A DNA stretch of 64,000 nt from Setoptus koraiensis (Eukaryota > Arthropoda): NCBI GenBank assembly GCA_048013815.1, contig CM106586.1, forward strand, positions 4,526,001 through 4,590,000, written 5' to 3'. The position numbers and the translations under genes are program-made. Shown one piece after another: positions 1 to 12,494 of this stretch. Position 1 is the first letter of the stretch; the number at the start of each line of letters is the position of its first letter. The notes beneath the pieces are model-generated. The model did not search any database and was not told where the DNA came from. It saw only the letters and a program-made list of their open reading frames with translations.

Positions 1-1530
1 CCACAATAACATGTGTTTCCTTGATAACACATATCTAGTTTTTAATGTACTAAGGTATTAGATAGATTTTTCTGTAGCCTGCACGGTACAGTTATGGATA
101 ATTGTTTCTCTAGACTGGTAATTGGTTTTGGCTGAATTAATAATTAATTAGTATGTATAAGTATGTACAAGGATTACAGTAGTGGTGAGATATAGTCTTC
201 ATTGTGTGTGCATGATGGATAAGGAGATAAATATGCTGATATCAACATTGTGTTATATATATTACATTACAGTCATATCTGATTTAATGACGATTCTATA
301 AATACACAGCGCGCGCGCGTAACAACAATCATCATCATCAATTGATGCGATAATTATGACCACTGCAATAGTCTTGATACTTTATCATAGATAGATAGAT
401 GTGCTCTTTAATAATAGAAAATGGAATAGACTAATGATAATTATAGTCAATAATAGTAATAGTAATACAGTAATAATAATAGAGGCCTTCATGTTTTGTG
501 TTCCATGTTCAATCATCGATTAGATTCTTGCTCGATTAATTCGTTAATTATATACGTGTGTGTAGGTTTTGTCCATTCTTTGCGTTTAAACAATTCAATG
601 TGTCTCATCGAGTAGTTGGCCAGAAACATACACACGTTCGTTTGGAATGTGCCAGTTGGATTTGTTTGGAATGGCGGCCACTTTTGCAAGCTTTGGACCC
701 CCCATTCAAGGCTACTAATTGCTACTTTCTCTCTTCTCTTGATCACTTATTTTCCCAATGAATACATGTGTTAATAAATTATTGGTGACGCTCCATTATT
801 GGCTACTATCTTTGATAGGTATTCTCGTGGCGAGCTGAATGACAAAACTGACCGAACGAATGTAAACAAACAAAATGTTGTATGATAGTGACCACACGAA
901 TTGTGTTTACGCTATGTGTTGCTCAATTTTGTTTTAACCGTTTTGTTGATTAGATAGACTCATCTTAATAATAGTTATTGCCGTTGTTGTTGTTGTTGTT
1001 GTTGTTGTTGTTGCTGGTCCAATTGATGATAATAATTGGTAAAATTATTGTATTTGGTTGCATTCACAATGCAGTAGACAAACAAACAGAGAAACAAGCA
1101 AACATTTACATTTACATACTACATAATCACACAGACAGATCTGATTGGCGCCGTCGCTATGCAAAGCAAGTCATTGAAAACTTTGAGTTAAATCTCAACG
1201 TGTCGCCCACTGGCGCCAATTCTGTCCATTTATCTGGATGATAACGCCACGCCAATGACGCAATAATGTCAATCAATCAATATGCCCACTTGATGTTGTG
1301 TGTTACGTTGCATTTACAATACAATAATCATTATTGTTACACAATAATCATCGTCATAATATTTATGATATGCGTGGCACGATAACAACAAACCCGGTTT
1401 GTTATTGCGATCATGATAGTTATTGTTGCTGGCATTGTTCTAATCAGCTATTGTAATAATGGTCAGTGCGAGTGCACATGACATGACAAGCAAGAAGGTA
1501 AATGGAAGCAAATAATAACATCAATCGCGT
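1..1530. other. Region downstream of prospero, no gene seen
   Basis: This AT-rich stretch lies 3' of the prospero stop codon on the minus strand and may include its 3' UTR. It holds a (GTT)10 run at about 983-1013, a short GC alternation near 310-320 and TAGA/TAATA runs near 390-480. Short open frames (513-746, 978-1241) have no recognisable protein features, and the second is mostly translated microsatellite. I see no RNA gene. Confidence 0.6.
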
Positions 1531-1710
1531 CTACTCTAGCTGTCTGGTGAAGCTTGGAAATTTGAAAACTTCCGGCACGGGCTCATCCAATCTAGCGATG
1601 ATCTTGTAAATGGTTTTCTTCCACGATTGTTCCTGATCCCTGCGATGGTAGATGGCGTCAAAGAATTGCCTCAGCGTCTGTTCCACAACGGATATAAACA
1701 CTTCGGGTAC
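1531..1710 (-). CDS. pros: prospero coding exon 4 (C-terminal prospero domain)
   Basis: This 180-nt exon starts at [17 protein letters not shown] after a TAG acceptor and runs through [16 protein letters not shown] to a TAG stop at 1533-1531. Length and end position match the C-termini of fly Pros and vertebrate PROX1, so the gene is complete at its 3' end. Confidence 0.93.
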   Translation of the reverse strand, partial: VPEVFISVVEQTLRQFFDAIYHRRDQEQSWKKTIYKIIARLDEPVPEVFKFPSFTRQLE

Positions 1711-4700
1711 CTACAAGCACGCGCGAGCGGGCGAGCAAACAAACACGCGTAACGATGGATGATTAATTAGCGATCATGAGACAGAGGGAGAGAGAGCAGG
1801 ATATTATAAATAATTGATGATATTATAGTTGAGATAAGCGCCCACTGGCGGACAATGCGGCGGCCACAAAATTGATTATACGTGTGCACGCGCCCATTGT
1901 GAGATTGTTGTGCAAGATGGTGGTCAGTGGTTAGATGGACACACAACAAGATAATCAGCCCCCCTCTTGGATAATCATGCCGCTGAGTGTATTTGGGGCG
2001 GATTTGGCAACGGCGGCCAGAGATCGGACGAAAGTTCAGCGAATGATTGAGTTGCACAATTGCACGCCGACTGTCAGAGAAGAAGCAATCTCAATATTAT
2101 GAGGGGCTCGTCCGTGGGGCTTTAGCTGTTCGGTTGTTTTTTGGAAGCATTAGGCCCGGTGTTACAGTTACACTAATCTAGCAACAATCAAGGATCAGCC
2201 AGCAAACATCGGGCGTATATCGGCGTTTTTATCCAAGGACGCGCGGCTAATGGACACCAACGGGCGCCCAAAAACAACGCACACGAAAGAGAAGAAGCAA
2301 CGACAGAATATGCCCGCGCAAGCGACCACTTAATTGATTGACCGACCATTTCATTGGGGCCAGATCGCTCACAAGTGCCCACATACTACACACAACTAAC
2401 GCGAGCCCAGCGACAAGAAGCAGCCCACTCATGGAGAATAATCCGAGCGCACTGTCGCCGAAAAAGTTTTTCCGACAGCACGCTCCACGGCCCCGATTTG
2501 CCGGTTATTTGGCAGTTATTTGGCAGTTGGTTCGCAGTTGGTTCGCATTGTTAGTGGGCAGTTGTTTTGCAGTTGTTTTGCAGTTGTTGCGAGCCGGCTA
2601 CAAACAGCAGAAAATGGCAAATGTGGCGGCCAGATATTACGTGATTAGCTCCGTTGCGACTGCTTACCTCTATGTGTCCGTGCTTGTTGTAGTGATTGTT
2701 AAATATCTTAAGCAGCTCGGAGTTGTGATCAACCTGTTTTTCGGGGCCCAAATCAGAGTTGCGTTTTTGAGCGTTGCGTCGGATTGGTTGTGTCGCGGTG
2801 CGCACGGTTGTCGGCATGTTGGTTCGATTGGTGCGTCGGTGGACCGTTGAGCCGGTCGGTCGGTGCGTCGGTCGGTCAATTGGCGTCCGATGGCGAGCGC
2901 ATTTGCGGCGTGACGATCGGTAACAGGGTGCCGTAAAGTGGCGCAGAGTGGCGCAAAGTGACGGGCACGGGCGCGTATTATTGGACGGGTATGAGGACGG
3001 CGCATAAGTGGGCGAGTGGAAGAAAAAGAGCAATAAGAAGAATTGTTTCAATTAACGGATCTTTTTGTTTGTTAGCATGTGCGATATGGTGCGGCGTGGT
3101 GCGATGAGGTGCCGTGTGGTGCGATGAGGTGCAACGTGGTGCGATGTGGTGCGGTGCGATGCGGTGCGATGCGGTGCGATGTGGTGCAACGTGGTGCGAT
3201 GTGGCGCTTGCAAAGGGCGCATCGGTTTGTTTGTGTTGGCTTGTTTGAATTGGCTTGGTGCAAATTTGGCTGGCCAGTCAATGAACCGACCGACTGTTCG
3301 GTTGGCTGTCAGTGAATTAAAGGCTTCTCGCCAGTGAACCGTGCATGAGCTACATGTTGTTGGCCTATAATGGTCAGTGCAGTTTTGGAGTATCACTTGT
3401 TGTTGTCGCTTGCTGTTTTGGCTTGCTGTTTTGGCTGCTGCTGCCGCTGCCGCTGTTGAGATCATCAACCTTGCCGGCGAGCTCGCCAGCAACGGGCTGC
3501 TGACCTATAGAGAGATGGGCAGCTATCGAAGGGGTTAGTTCCGGCGATGCGGTCACTAGCTGGCCGTTGGCTGGCCGCTTGTTGGTGCGCTGACATGCGA
3601 ATTGGAGTGCCTGCGCTGTCTGACAAGTTGATAGTTGCCGGTCATTATTCATCACGCCCAAATTAGCATGAATGATGCCGGTGTCAAGTGAGCCGCATCT
3701 AACACACGCTTTGGCAGCTTTGAGATGGAGCAACAATACGATTACATAACATCATTTGCACACATTCAACTAGACGGGCAAACAGACGGGCGAAGGGACG
3801 AACAAACTGACGAACGGGCAGACAGACAGCAGAGCGACGCAACGAGGCGCACACATGCAAAGAACAGCCAAAGAACTGAGCGAGCCGAGAGAACTGAGCG
3901 AACCGAGCGAACTGAGCGAACCGAAAGAACTAACAAGTGAGAGAACCGAGAGAACTAACAAGTGAGCGAACAGCCGAAGCGGGCAGGCAAACAAAGAAGG
4001 ACGCGAACAATACTTGTGGCTTCTAATGCGTTGTTTGTCGCCAACAGTGCGCTCACTTTTCGCCCGGCTGTTTGTGTGTTGTGCAATATCCTTCGCATAA
4101 TGCCAAACAACAACAACAACGACAGCAACAACAAGTTGGCTTGCTTGAATTAATACGCATATAATGTTGTGTGTTATCTGGCGTATAATGTTGCGCAAGC
4201 CGGTGCAAACATGGACACAACAACAAAGAAGCTGACTCTTGTTTCTTGTTGTGGTCGCGCTCGCTCGCCATTGGCAAACAACACGCCGAAAGCAACACAA
4301 ACATGTCATCATCGCCTTCATCATCATCAGGTGACTTACACTTGATGTATGTATCATCATAATGAGCTCGTTATCGGCGAGTTAGATAAGAGCGCGCGCC
4401 ACAAATGCCGGCAGCGCAGCAATGTTGATCTTAACGCTGTTGTACGCCGCTCGCAATATTCCAATGTTCCGGCGCGCACAATCGCAACACATTAAATACA
4501 TTACAAAATCGCGCATTCTTTGGCCCGTCTGTTGCGAGCGGGCAAATTGTGCCAAAAGTACACACCAAGATGAAAGAGCGCCAATGAGCGCTGCATTTAT
4601 TGCTGCCGGAACAATGTCTGCTCATGGTTGCACAACAGCAACAATTGCCGCCGCTGCGACGGGCCGCATTCCCGAGAAGCCGCAGCAGCGACACAACAAT

Positions 4701-7700
4701 TAGAGCCACGGAACAAGTGGTTCGACACAGGAAACATCAAATGAAGTATGAAAGTTGAAAGCTCTTTAATGACGCTGCTGCTTTAATCGCTCTCTTAAAC
4801 ATGGCGCATTATATATATTATATAACAATGCCAGCGAATGGCAGCGTTGGCGCATGAGCGCCACTCGCCGGCGAAGGAATTGTCGACGAGCCGGCATTGT
4901 GTCGGACCGGGCCAGGCCGGCTATTAGTCATATCAGCTATTAGCGAGCGTTGCCAGCGACAGCAGCCAGCAGCACAATGGCAGCTCGCCTAATTAATTAT
5001 CTCTTCAACAAATCTAGATCAAATATTGACATCGACACTGCCGCCACAAAACAATGCTGATTGTGTCTGGCGCAAACGAAGCATCTCGCGCTCACTTGCG
5101 TCTTCTCTGGCCCTCGCTGGTTCGCTTCAATTGGCCGTCATTTGTCAGTTTGTGGCGCTCTCACGTTGCGAGAGACTGGCAACTTATGAGCACTGGCAAC
5201 TTGCGACGACTGGCAACTTGTGAGACTCGCAAGAGCAGGAAGTCTCGTCATTGTGATTGATTGTGCTCTCAATTGACTGCTCATGACTCTCTCACACTGC
5301 TCATATACTGCTCATATATTGATGTGATGGTCGCTTCGGCGTGCTCGCCAATGACTCGACACTGTTTAGCGAGCGACAAACGTGAATACTGATGAGAGTG
5401 GCCATTGTTTGCCCACTGCTCACACAAATATCGACTCTTTGCTCCGGTGCCTGCATCACCAGCCACAACAGCAACAGCAACAACAACAACAGCAACAACA
5501 ACGACAGCAGCCACAACAGCAGCCACAACAACAGCAACATCGACGGCAACAACAGCCACAACGACAGCAGCAGCAACGGCAACAACAGCAGCCACAACGA
5601 CCCGAGTATCAAGTTGACGCGCTCGAAAGTCAAAAGTTGCGGGCCGAACGTCGGTGGTGGCAACGTAAACATGATTGATACATTGTTGTTGTCGGACCAT
5701 TATCGCCAATTGCCACTCACCACATGTGCGTTGCGGTTGCATAATTAGAGCCAATTACAATTGGCCATTGTCGGCCGGCGCGAACAGGGGCCATTGTTGT
5801 TCTGCTGGCTTCGTCGGGCTGCCCGCTTCGTCGGCTGTGGGCCGCGCCGGGCCGCGCCGGGCGGACGCGCGCGATGCTGGTCGAAAGTCGATACTGTGGC
5901 CGCCGATACAAGGCCGGCCGGCACATTATGGCATGATGTTGCACTGGCCTGAGCGTTCGCCGCAGTGTGCTATCGCCAATTGCAGATGGAGCGAATAATT
6001 AATTAGGCGCCAATAATGGCCGCTCATCGTTGTGTCACTTTCGGGCACCAGTTGCTGCGGCGTAGCCATCGCTAACGAACTCGGCTCATTTGCCAACAGC
6101 GGCCATTGTTCGAGCTGCCAACTGTCGCTTCGGCGGCCACGATCGGCGCTCGCTGTTCGCTCGGTGCGGCGTTCGGCGTTCGCTCGGTGCGGCGTTCGAT
6201 TCGACGGCGGACGTTCGATTCGACGGCGGACGTTCGCTGTTGTGCGGACTGCGAGCGAGAGTTCGAGCGAGAATGGGGGCCAATTAGACGCACTGGACGC
6301 ACTAGAGACGCAACGAGGGCAACTCTGTCCACTTGCCCACTTGCAGCTGCTCCGCGCAAATGCAAGTTACACAATAAGCGACGCGACAGGCGACACGACT
6401 AACGACACGACTAACGACACGACAAACGACACGACAAACGACGGCCAACGAGGCACGCACCCACTCACACTGCATTGTTCGGCTTGTGGCATCGGCCACA
6501 TAGGGGCGCTCGAGTCGATGACGCTCTCTATAGGGGTCCTCCAGAAAGTGAGCCGATGCGCTGCCCAAAGCCGCCAGCGAACACACAACCGAGTCAACGA
6601 GAACAATGTGCGAATGTGTGTGTGTGTGTGCGATGGAATGAGCCAATGAGATTGCAGCGAACTTTTGCAGACACACACAACATGCACGCAGCTGCCGCCA
6701 AGCACAAGCAGCAACTGAAGCAGCACACAAGACACACACACACACAACACAAAGCAGCGTGCCCTTTATAGGTCTTTTGTCTCGCTTTGTCTTGTGTGTG
6801 CGTGTGTCTTGGGCTGCAGTGCACTCGCTAAGCGCTGCCTTGCAGCCAGTGTCTTATATAGTGTCTGGTCTCTTATAGAGCCACTTGAGCCATTCAACGC
6901 ACACAATTGGCACATTCGCTCAACAACTTTTCAAACGGGCTGCAATATTCATGAGTGAATATTGCAGGCAGCAAACTATCCACGCACAAATGTCATCGCA
7001 CTTGTATGCTGTCAGTGTGTAGTGGCTGCATTGTTTGCATTGCAACGACACCGAATGTCCGCCGTTCCCGTCGGATATCCATCGCTGGATATTTGAAATG
7101 GATATCAAAACGGTCTCGGCGGGCTTGTCGGCAGCTCGCTGTTGACTGGCCAGGCAGCCAGGCTGCAAGCAGCCAACATTTGTGTCGATTTAATTTTCGA
7201 AACACATCGCTGGCAGCTATTTTCCATCCATGATCTGCTGGCTGCGAGCGAGCTTGACGTTATTTTTCAGTCTCGCAGTGCTCGGCGAGACGAGCAAGCC
7301 CTGGATTGTGCATCGGATTGTGCTCTGGATTGTGCATCGGATCGTGTATTGGATCGTGTAGAATTGGATTGTGGATCGGATCGCAATTAGAGATCGCTGG
7401 CATGCGAGTGGCTTGCACAAGCTCAAGTGATGGAGCTCACGAAAATCATCGCTATCTGTAGCTGCGTCTAACCAATGAGCTATCTACTGGCTGCCACAGA
7501 CAATGCAGGTTGTTTGTTTATTTATAGTAGCTACTGAGTAGTGTTTGAGTTGCAGTGGATTGGGCCTGTGCGAGCGAGCGAGCAGTATTATTATTATTAT
7601 TATTACTATTATTATTAGTAGTGGTAGCAAAGTGTCATCAGTGGTGGCTAAAAGTGAAAAGGCAACATAATATTACCATCGGCATGGCAGCATAAATCAT

Positions 7701-10700
7701 ATGAATCATCATGCAGATATGAGAAGGCTCCTATAAAGAGTCTCTTGCGCAGTCTCTTGGCACTTGTGTAAGCCGGTGTGGCGTTGTTGCCATTAGCTTG
7801 CCAAAACAATATACTGCAACAACTTTGTTGTTTAGTGAATGTTGCTCTTTATATCTATTCTCCAATAGTCATTTTTACTTGCACTTGTATTTGCACTTGT
7901 GCTTGTGCTATTGCTTGTACTCTCTTTGTGTGTCTCATATCAAATATTATTGTCACCACCAGTAGTGATGTTGATAGATGAGATGGCTAGATCGCCATGG
8001 TTAGATAGGCTTCTTTATAATGCTTGTTGTCGTCGTCTACTTGCAGCCAGCTCTCTAGCCAGCTCTCTAGCCAGCTCTCTAGTTAGCTCTCTAGCTAGCT
8101 CTCTAGTTAGCTCTCTAGCTAGCTCTCTAGCTAGCATGTATCACACAACCTGGCCTGTATCATTTAACGATCACATGATGTGTGTCGTCTGTGTAGTATG
8201 GTGCTGGTGGCAGTAGTCAAGTCAAACTAAAGTCTACCACTCAATATAATATACAAGACAAGCTTGCCAGTTGCGTTGTGTGTGATGATTGAGCGCGCGC
8301 GACCCTCACTCAAATACTCACTCAAATACTCGCTCAAATACTCGCTCATATACACAGATCAAGTTGAAACAAGTGAAGTAAACATGTACAACAAATACAA
8401 CAATTGCAATTGCAACCACTACAACAACAACAGCAACAGCAGCAACAACAACAAAAACATCATCGACGACGACGACGACGCCGACGCCGACGACGACGAC
8501 AAGTGCAAGAGCAAAAGATAAAGGAAAGATGAGAAGTGAGAACTAAAATTGTTATAGGCACTACTAATGTGATGTGTCGTATGATTACAACCCACTACAA
8601 CACTAATAATACAACTGCTAATACACTCACCATTATTACAATACATGTTAACATGCAATAAATAAATGATATGGCACAACAAGAATAACAACAACTAATC
8701 CAATATAGGGCAAGTTGTTGCTTGTTCTACAAGTTGGCGCCTAGATAAGATCTGTCTGTGCACTATCAATCGATGCCTATATTGTATAAATCTATATCTA
8801 TGGTTATATCTCTAAAATGCTCTCGAATGCTCTCGAATGCTCTCAATCTTTCGTTCTTTGGCTCGCTTGCTCTGTGGCACTTTTGCGCTGATTCTCATTC
8901 GATGCTGTCACCATCGACTCAAACGGAGCCATTGCAGGGGCTCCTCCCCAACTACAGCCACACACTACTGGCCAGATTGTCGCTAAAGCCAAGTGAGTGT
9001 TTAACAAGTGTGCGATACGTAATAATGAGTTCATCGGTTGTTGTTGTCGCCACAATCAACTACGACAAACAACAACAAGTTGTTGTTGCTGTTGCTGTTG
9101 TAGTAAATCCCCAGTCATTGTCCCTTGTCGGGCTTGATTGTTTGCCAGCGGTCGCTGTTGTTGTTGTTGCTGTTGTTGTGTAGATGTATATTGTGTACAA
9201 CAGCTAAACAACACAGAAATGTTAGCTTGCCAACAGAGGGCCGTTACAGTGTGTTCCGTTAGTTTGTTGATTATCGAAATCCAGCCAACTAACAAACTAT
9301 TTAATCGACTAAATATCAGCTTGTAGTGTTACGAAAATCTAGTTAGGCTCGCTCATATAACATTCTCTCTCTCGCTCTCTCTCTCTCTCGTTCTCGCTCT
9401 CCACTGTAATATTGGCCAATTGGTGTGTACTCAAACAACAGAGGAATCAGATCAGATTAGCCCCACTGAGCCATCTGAATGTATTACACGTCTGTCACAT
9501 GCTAATCTAAGTGAGCTGGAGTGAGTGACAGCAACAGAAATTCTTGGAATCATTCATACACTCAGTTCACTATTGCATAGTTAGTTTTGGCTAGACGACA
9601 GTGTGGCAAAACGGCAAATCTAGGTTGCTACTGGAACCGTTTTTGTTTTGTGTTAGCGCCTTCAACTCGAACCGTGTCTCACCTGTTGTTGTTGTTGTTG
9701 CTGTTGTCGTTGTCGTTGTTGTTGCTGATGTCGTTGTTTGTCAAGTCGCTTCCCCTTGGCATGACATACATAAACTAGCGAGCGGCACTCAATAAATGCA
9801 TAAAATAATTTTATTAATATCAAAGAACAAAAACACTCGCTAGCTTGCTGTTGTTATCATGACAACAATTGGCAACAACAACAACAACAACAACAGCAAC
9901 AACAACAGCCATCCAATATGGCGCACACAGGCGCTGGCAAGCCGAGCTGGGCTGGATAGATGAAAACGATGATCTCGCCACAAACGACATCAACAAGTTG
10001 CACTTGTCGGCCGTGGTGGCGCCACCATGCAGCGCAACAACCACTAACAACATTGGCAGTAGTGCGTATTAATAACTACAGCTAGCTAAACTATTGACAC
10101 GCCGGGCGTTGTGGTGGTTGTTGTTGTTGTTGCGAATGCGTTTGTTATTTGTTGCGCATCACAATCAAAATTGGAACAAACTCTCTAGCTTGTTGGTGGC
10201 ATCGCACACGGTGCCGCTTACTGTTAGCTAGCTCGCCAGGGGTGTGCTGATAACGAGCGCGAGATGTAGCGAACAAGAGCGAAAACACAATTCAATGATA
10301 TTAACACCGCCTCAGACAATTGCACAGGCGCCAGATATGTTGGCATTGGCTCTCAATTATCTCTCATTTGTCTAGCCGTTTATCTTTGCTGTTTGGTGGG
10401 CGCAAGTGGTCGTTAGCTTGCTGCTATTAATTAATAGCAGCCGGCTAGTTCTCACCTCCTACCGATGGAGCGGGTTTTTTTTTCGACGCGCACACCCCTG
10501 GAGTGGTCTTGGCGAGTTGTGTCAACAACTACGTGTGATGATGATGACGCAACGGCCACTTAAAGTGACTCATGCATGCCACTTGAAGTGAGATGGCACA
10601 CAATTAATTAATTAATTGACTTGTGCGTCTTGGCGGTAGCCAGAATAGTGTTACTTACGGTTATCTGTTCGGCACATGTGATTCCCTCGAGCACGGCATC

Positions 10701-12410
10701 CCTGGCGAACTTTTCCATTTGGATGTAGTAAAACTCGCTGGGCAAGACAGCAGTCGGCGAGGTGTGCCAATGAGGCATTGAGGTATCGAGGTAAGAGGCG
10801 GCGGTTAGTTGCGGCTTCAATTGGTATTATTGGCAGCGGTTGCAATGATTGCAATTATGTAATAGTGACACTTACCGGAAATTGGAGAACCACTTGACGA
10901 GCTGAGCGGTGTTGTTCTTGTTGAATTTGACATCGCGAAAGTATTCCTTGAGCGTGGCCGAATTTGGATATCTCACATAAAAGAACATTAGCTTGGCCTT
11001 TTTCAGGTGACCCTGAGACAATTGAGCGGTTATTTCTATCATATCACTGCTGAGATCATTTAGGCAACTTTGCATATGTATGGGCTGATATTGAGGCTGT
11101 TGTTGTTGTTGTTGTTGATTTGAGCCAGAGCCACTCAATGGCAATGGTGGCGACGAGCACTCGTTATTGCCGCTGTTTTGGTTGTTACCTAAATGATGAT
11201 GATGATGGTGATGATTGTGATTGTGCAACGCTGTCAATTGTGTCGAGACCAGTAGAGAATTAATAGACGAAAAATGATTTGGTGGTGTCGTTTGTCTGGC
11301 ACGTTGCTGCTGCTGCTGACCAATGTGCGACGACAAATTGTTGTGATGGTCATTCTGGCTCAAGGTGCCATTGTTGGTGCTTGAATTGTTGGTGCGATTG
11401 CTGTTATGAAGGGGCGATGATGTAAGTGTTGTTCCATTTCCATTTCCGTTGCTGCTGGTGTTGTTGTTGTTGTTGTTGTTGTTGTTGGTGTTGTTGTTGT
11501 TGTTTTTGGTGTTGCTTTGAGTGCTATTGCCGCTGGTAGATAGTGATTTTGGCGATTGACTATTTGTTGATGAGTGTCTGTAATCTGAGGTGCCATTGTT
11601 ACATAGAAGATCGTTTTGTTGTGAACTATTATTATTACTATTACTATTATTATTGTTTGTAGTTGAATTGTTGTTGTTGTTGTTGTTTGCGCTGGCCATC
11701 AACGATTGAATGGGGTTCTGGCCGTTGTTCCATAGTGGTGCCTGTTGTTGTTGTTGTTGTTGCTGCTGTTGATGATGATGATTGGCAAACATAAGTGTGG
11801 CGGCAGCCATTGCAGCGGCTCCCTTGCCAGCGGACACATTGCTAATTAGCTGCTGAAAATGATGTGGATTATATAGGGCTGCAACCTGTGCTGCTGCGGC
11901 CGCGGCCGCCGTCGACGATTGTTGTTGTTGCAACGATTGGTGGTGTTGTTGTTGTTGTTGCTGCTGCTGATGATGATGCTGATGGTGGTGATGCTGGTGA
12001 GAGGCCAGCGAAGACAAGTGATGATTCAGATTCAAATTAAGATGATTGAGATGATGATGGTGACACTTTCTTCTTTTACTATTCACTATCAATGGAATGG
12101 CCTCATCGGAGAAACTGCTCAAGCTGCTGCTGCTACGCGCCTCGTCGTCTAACACGTCCAATATAGGCGCGGGCGACGAGGTGGCCAGCGACGACGGACT
12201 TGGCGACATGTTGGCCACATGTTGTTCGGCGGCGCCATTGCTGGTTGCTGTTGTTTGCGGTGGCGGTGTTGTGGTTGCTGTTGTTGTTGTTGTTGCCGAT
12301 GTGGCTATTGTGCACAGGTACTGACCGAACGTTTCGTCTATTATCTGATTGACCGCTTGGACTAAATTGTTTTTCAATGATTGAAACACCATATCTAATT
12401 GACTTTCCAT
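1531..12410 (-). CDS. pros: Prospero/PROX homeodomain transcription factor, four coding exons
   Basis: Coding exons on the minus strand are 12410-10876, 10737-10659, 2733-2668 and 1710-1531, all bounded by GT-AG and joined in frame to give 619 residues. Residues about 464-619 form the atypical homeodomain plus prospero domain: [39 protein letters not shown] and the RQLE end are close to fly Pros and vertebrate PROX1. Residues about 40-450 are low-complexity Q, N, H and S runs encoded by trinucleotide repeats. Residues 8-30 ([13 protein letters not shown] onward) resemble the helical segment ahead of the domain in PROX1. Family knowledge: a nuclear DNA-binding regulator that drives neural precursors to leave the cell cycle and differentiate. 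The start is uncertain. An in-frame TAA (12497-12495) follows a poly-Q frame upstream of this ATG, and there is no pyrimidine tract there for a splice acceptor. The longer N-terminus of other family members is therefore absent or encoded further upstream. Confidence 0.92.
2668..2733 (-). CDS. pros: prospero coding exon 3 (22 codons)
   Basis: This micro-exon encodes [19 protein letters not shown], matching the D-(S/C)-E-(I/L)-Y-R-x-L-N-x-H-Y-N segment of Pros/PROX. It has a clean acceptor (CAG at 2736-2734) and donor (GTAAGC at 2667-2662). It is in phase with exon 2 across a 7.9-kb intron and with exon 4 across a 957-bp intron. Confidence 0.9.
3070..3208. repeat. GGTGCG-core minisatellite
   Basis: Imperfect units of 8-11 bp built on GGTGCGATG, GGTGCAACG and GGTGCGGTG repeat about 13 times. 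The same core recurs in an array at 33.03-33.11 kb. Confidence 0.85.
5458..5608. repeat. CAA/CAG/CCA trinucleotide block
   Basis: About 150 bp of interrupted CAA, CAG, CAC and CGA triplets in an intron of the minus-strand gene. The poly-Q, poly-T and poly-L/V frames it gives on both strands are repeat translations, not genes. Confidence 0.85.
7295..7390. repeat. 12-bp minisatellite (GGATTGTGCATC-like)
   Basis: Seven or so imperfect units of GGATTGTGCATC and GGATCGTGTATT in tandem within prospero intron 2. Confidence 0.8.
8048..8136. repeat. 12-bp tandem repeat (AGCTCTCTAGCC)
   Basis: Seven to eight tandem copies of AGCTCTCTAGCC/AGTT, with a few transitions. A second short array of CTCAAATACTCG units follows at about 8309-8350. 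Confidence 0.85.
10659..10737 (-). CDS. pros: prospero coding exon 2 (homeodomain helix 3 to linker)
   Basis: This 79-nt exon completes the split Arg codon of VKWFSNFR and continues with [15 protein letters not shown], the conserved turn between the homeodomain and prospero domain. The acceptor is CAG at 10740-10738 and the donor is GTAAGT at 10658-10653. The preceding intron (10738-10875) is only 138 bp. Confidence 0.92.
11090..11990 (-). repeat. Trinucleotide repeats inside prospero exon 1
   Basis: Coding CAA/CAG, AAC/AAT and CAT/CAC runs encode Gln, Asn and His homopeptides, for example near 11100-11116, 11458-11500, 11650-11690, 11743-11770 and 11925-11995. They stay in frame, and the codon mixing (CAA with CAG, AAC with AAT) shows they are partly old. 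Such tracts are common in disordered regions of arthropod transcription factors and are likely length-polymorphic. Confidence 0.85.
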
Positions 12411-12463
12411 TGGGCCACTGTGTTGTTGTCGCCGTTGTTGTTGTTGTCGCTGTTGTTGTTGTC

Positions 12464-12494
<31 letters not shown>

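Larger units (their letters stand above)
2734..10658 (-). other. prospero intron 2 (7.9 kb), repeat-rich
   Basis: The intron separates the two prospero-domain exons. It contains many short tandem arrays: a GGTGCG family near 3.1 kb, GAACTGAGC-like units at 3.87-3.95 kb, CAA/CAG blocks at 5.46-5.61 kb, a 12-mer at 7.3-7.39 kb, (TTA)n near 7.6 kb, a 12-mer at 8.05-8.14 kb and (CT)n near 9.37 kb. Open frames in it are translated repeats or GC-driven chance frames. I see no nested gene. Confidence 0.65.

Noticed and set aside
5281-5754. Poly-Val, poly-Leu, poly-Gln and poly-Thr frames over CAA/CAG blocks here and at 12.4, 16.2, 25.7, 29.2, 35.4 kb
   Set aside because: These are translations of trinucleotide microsatellites, open in several frames at once.
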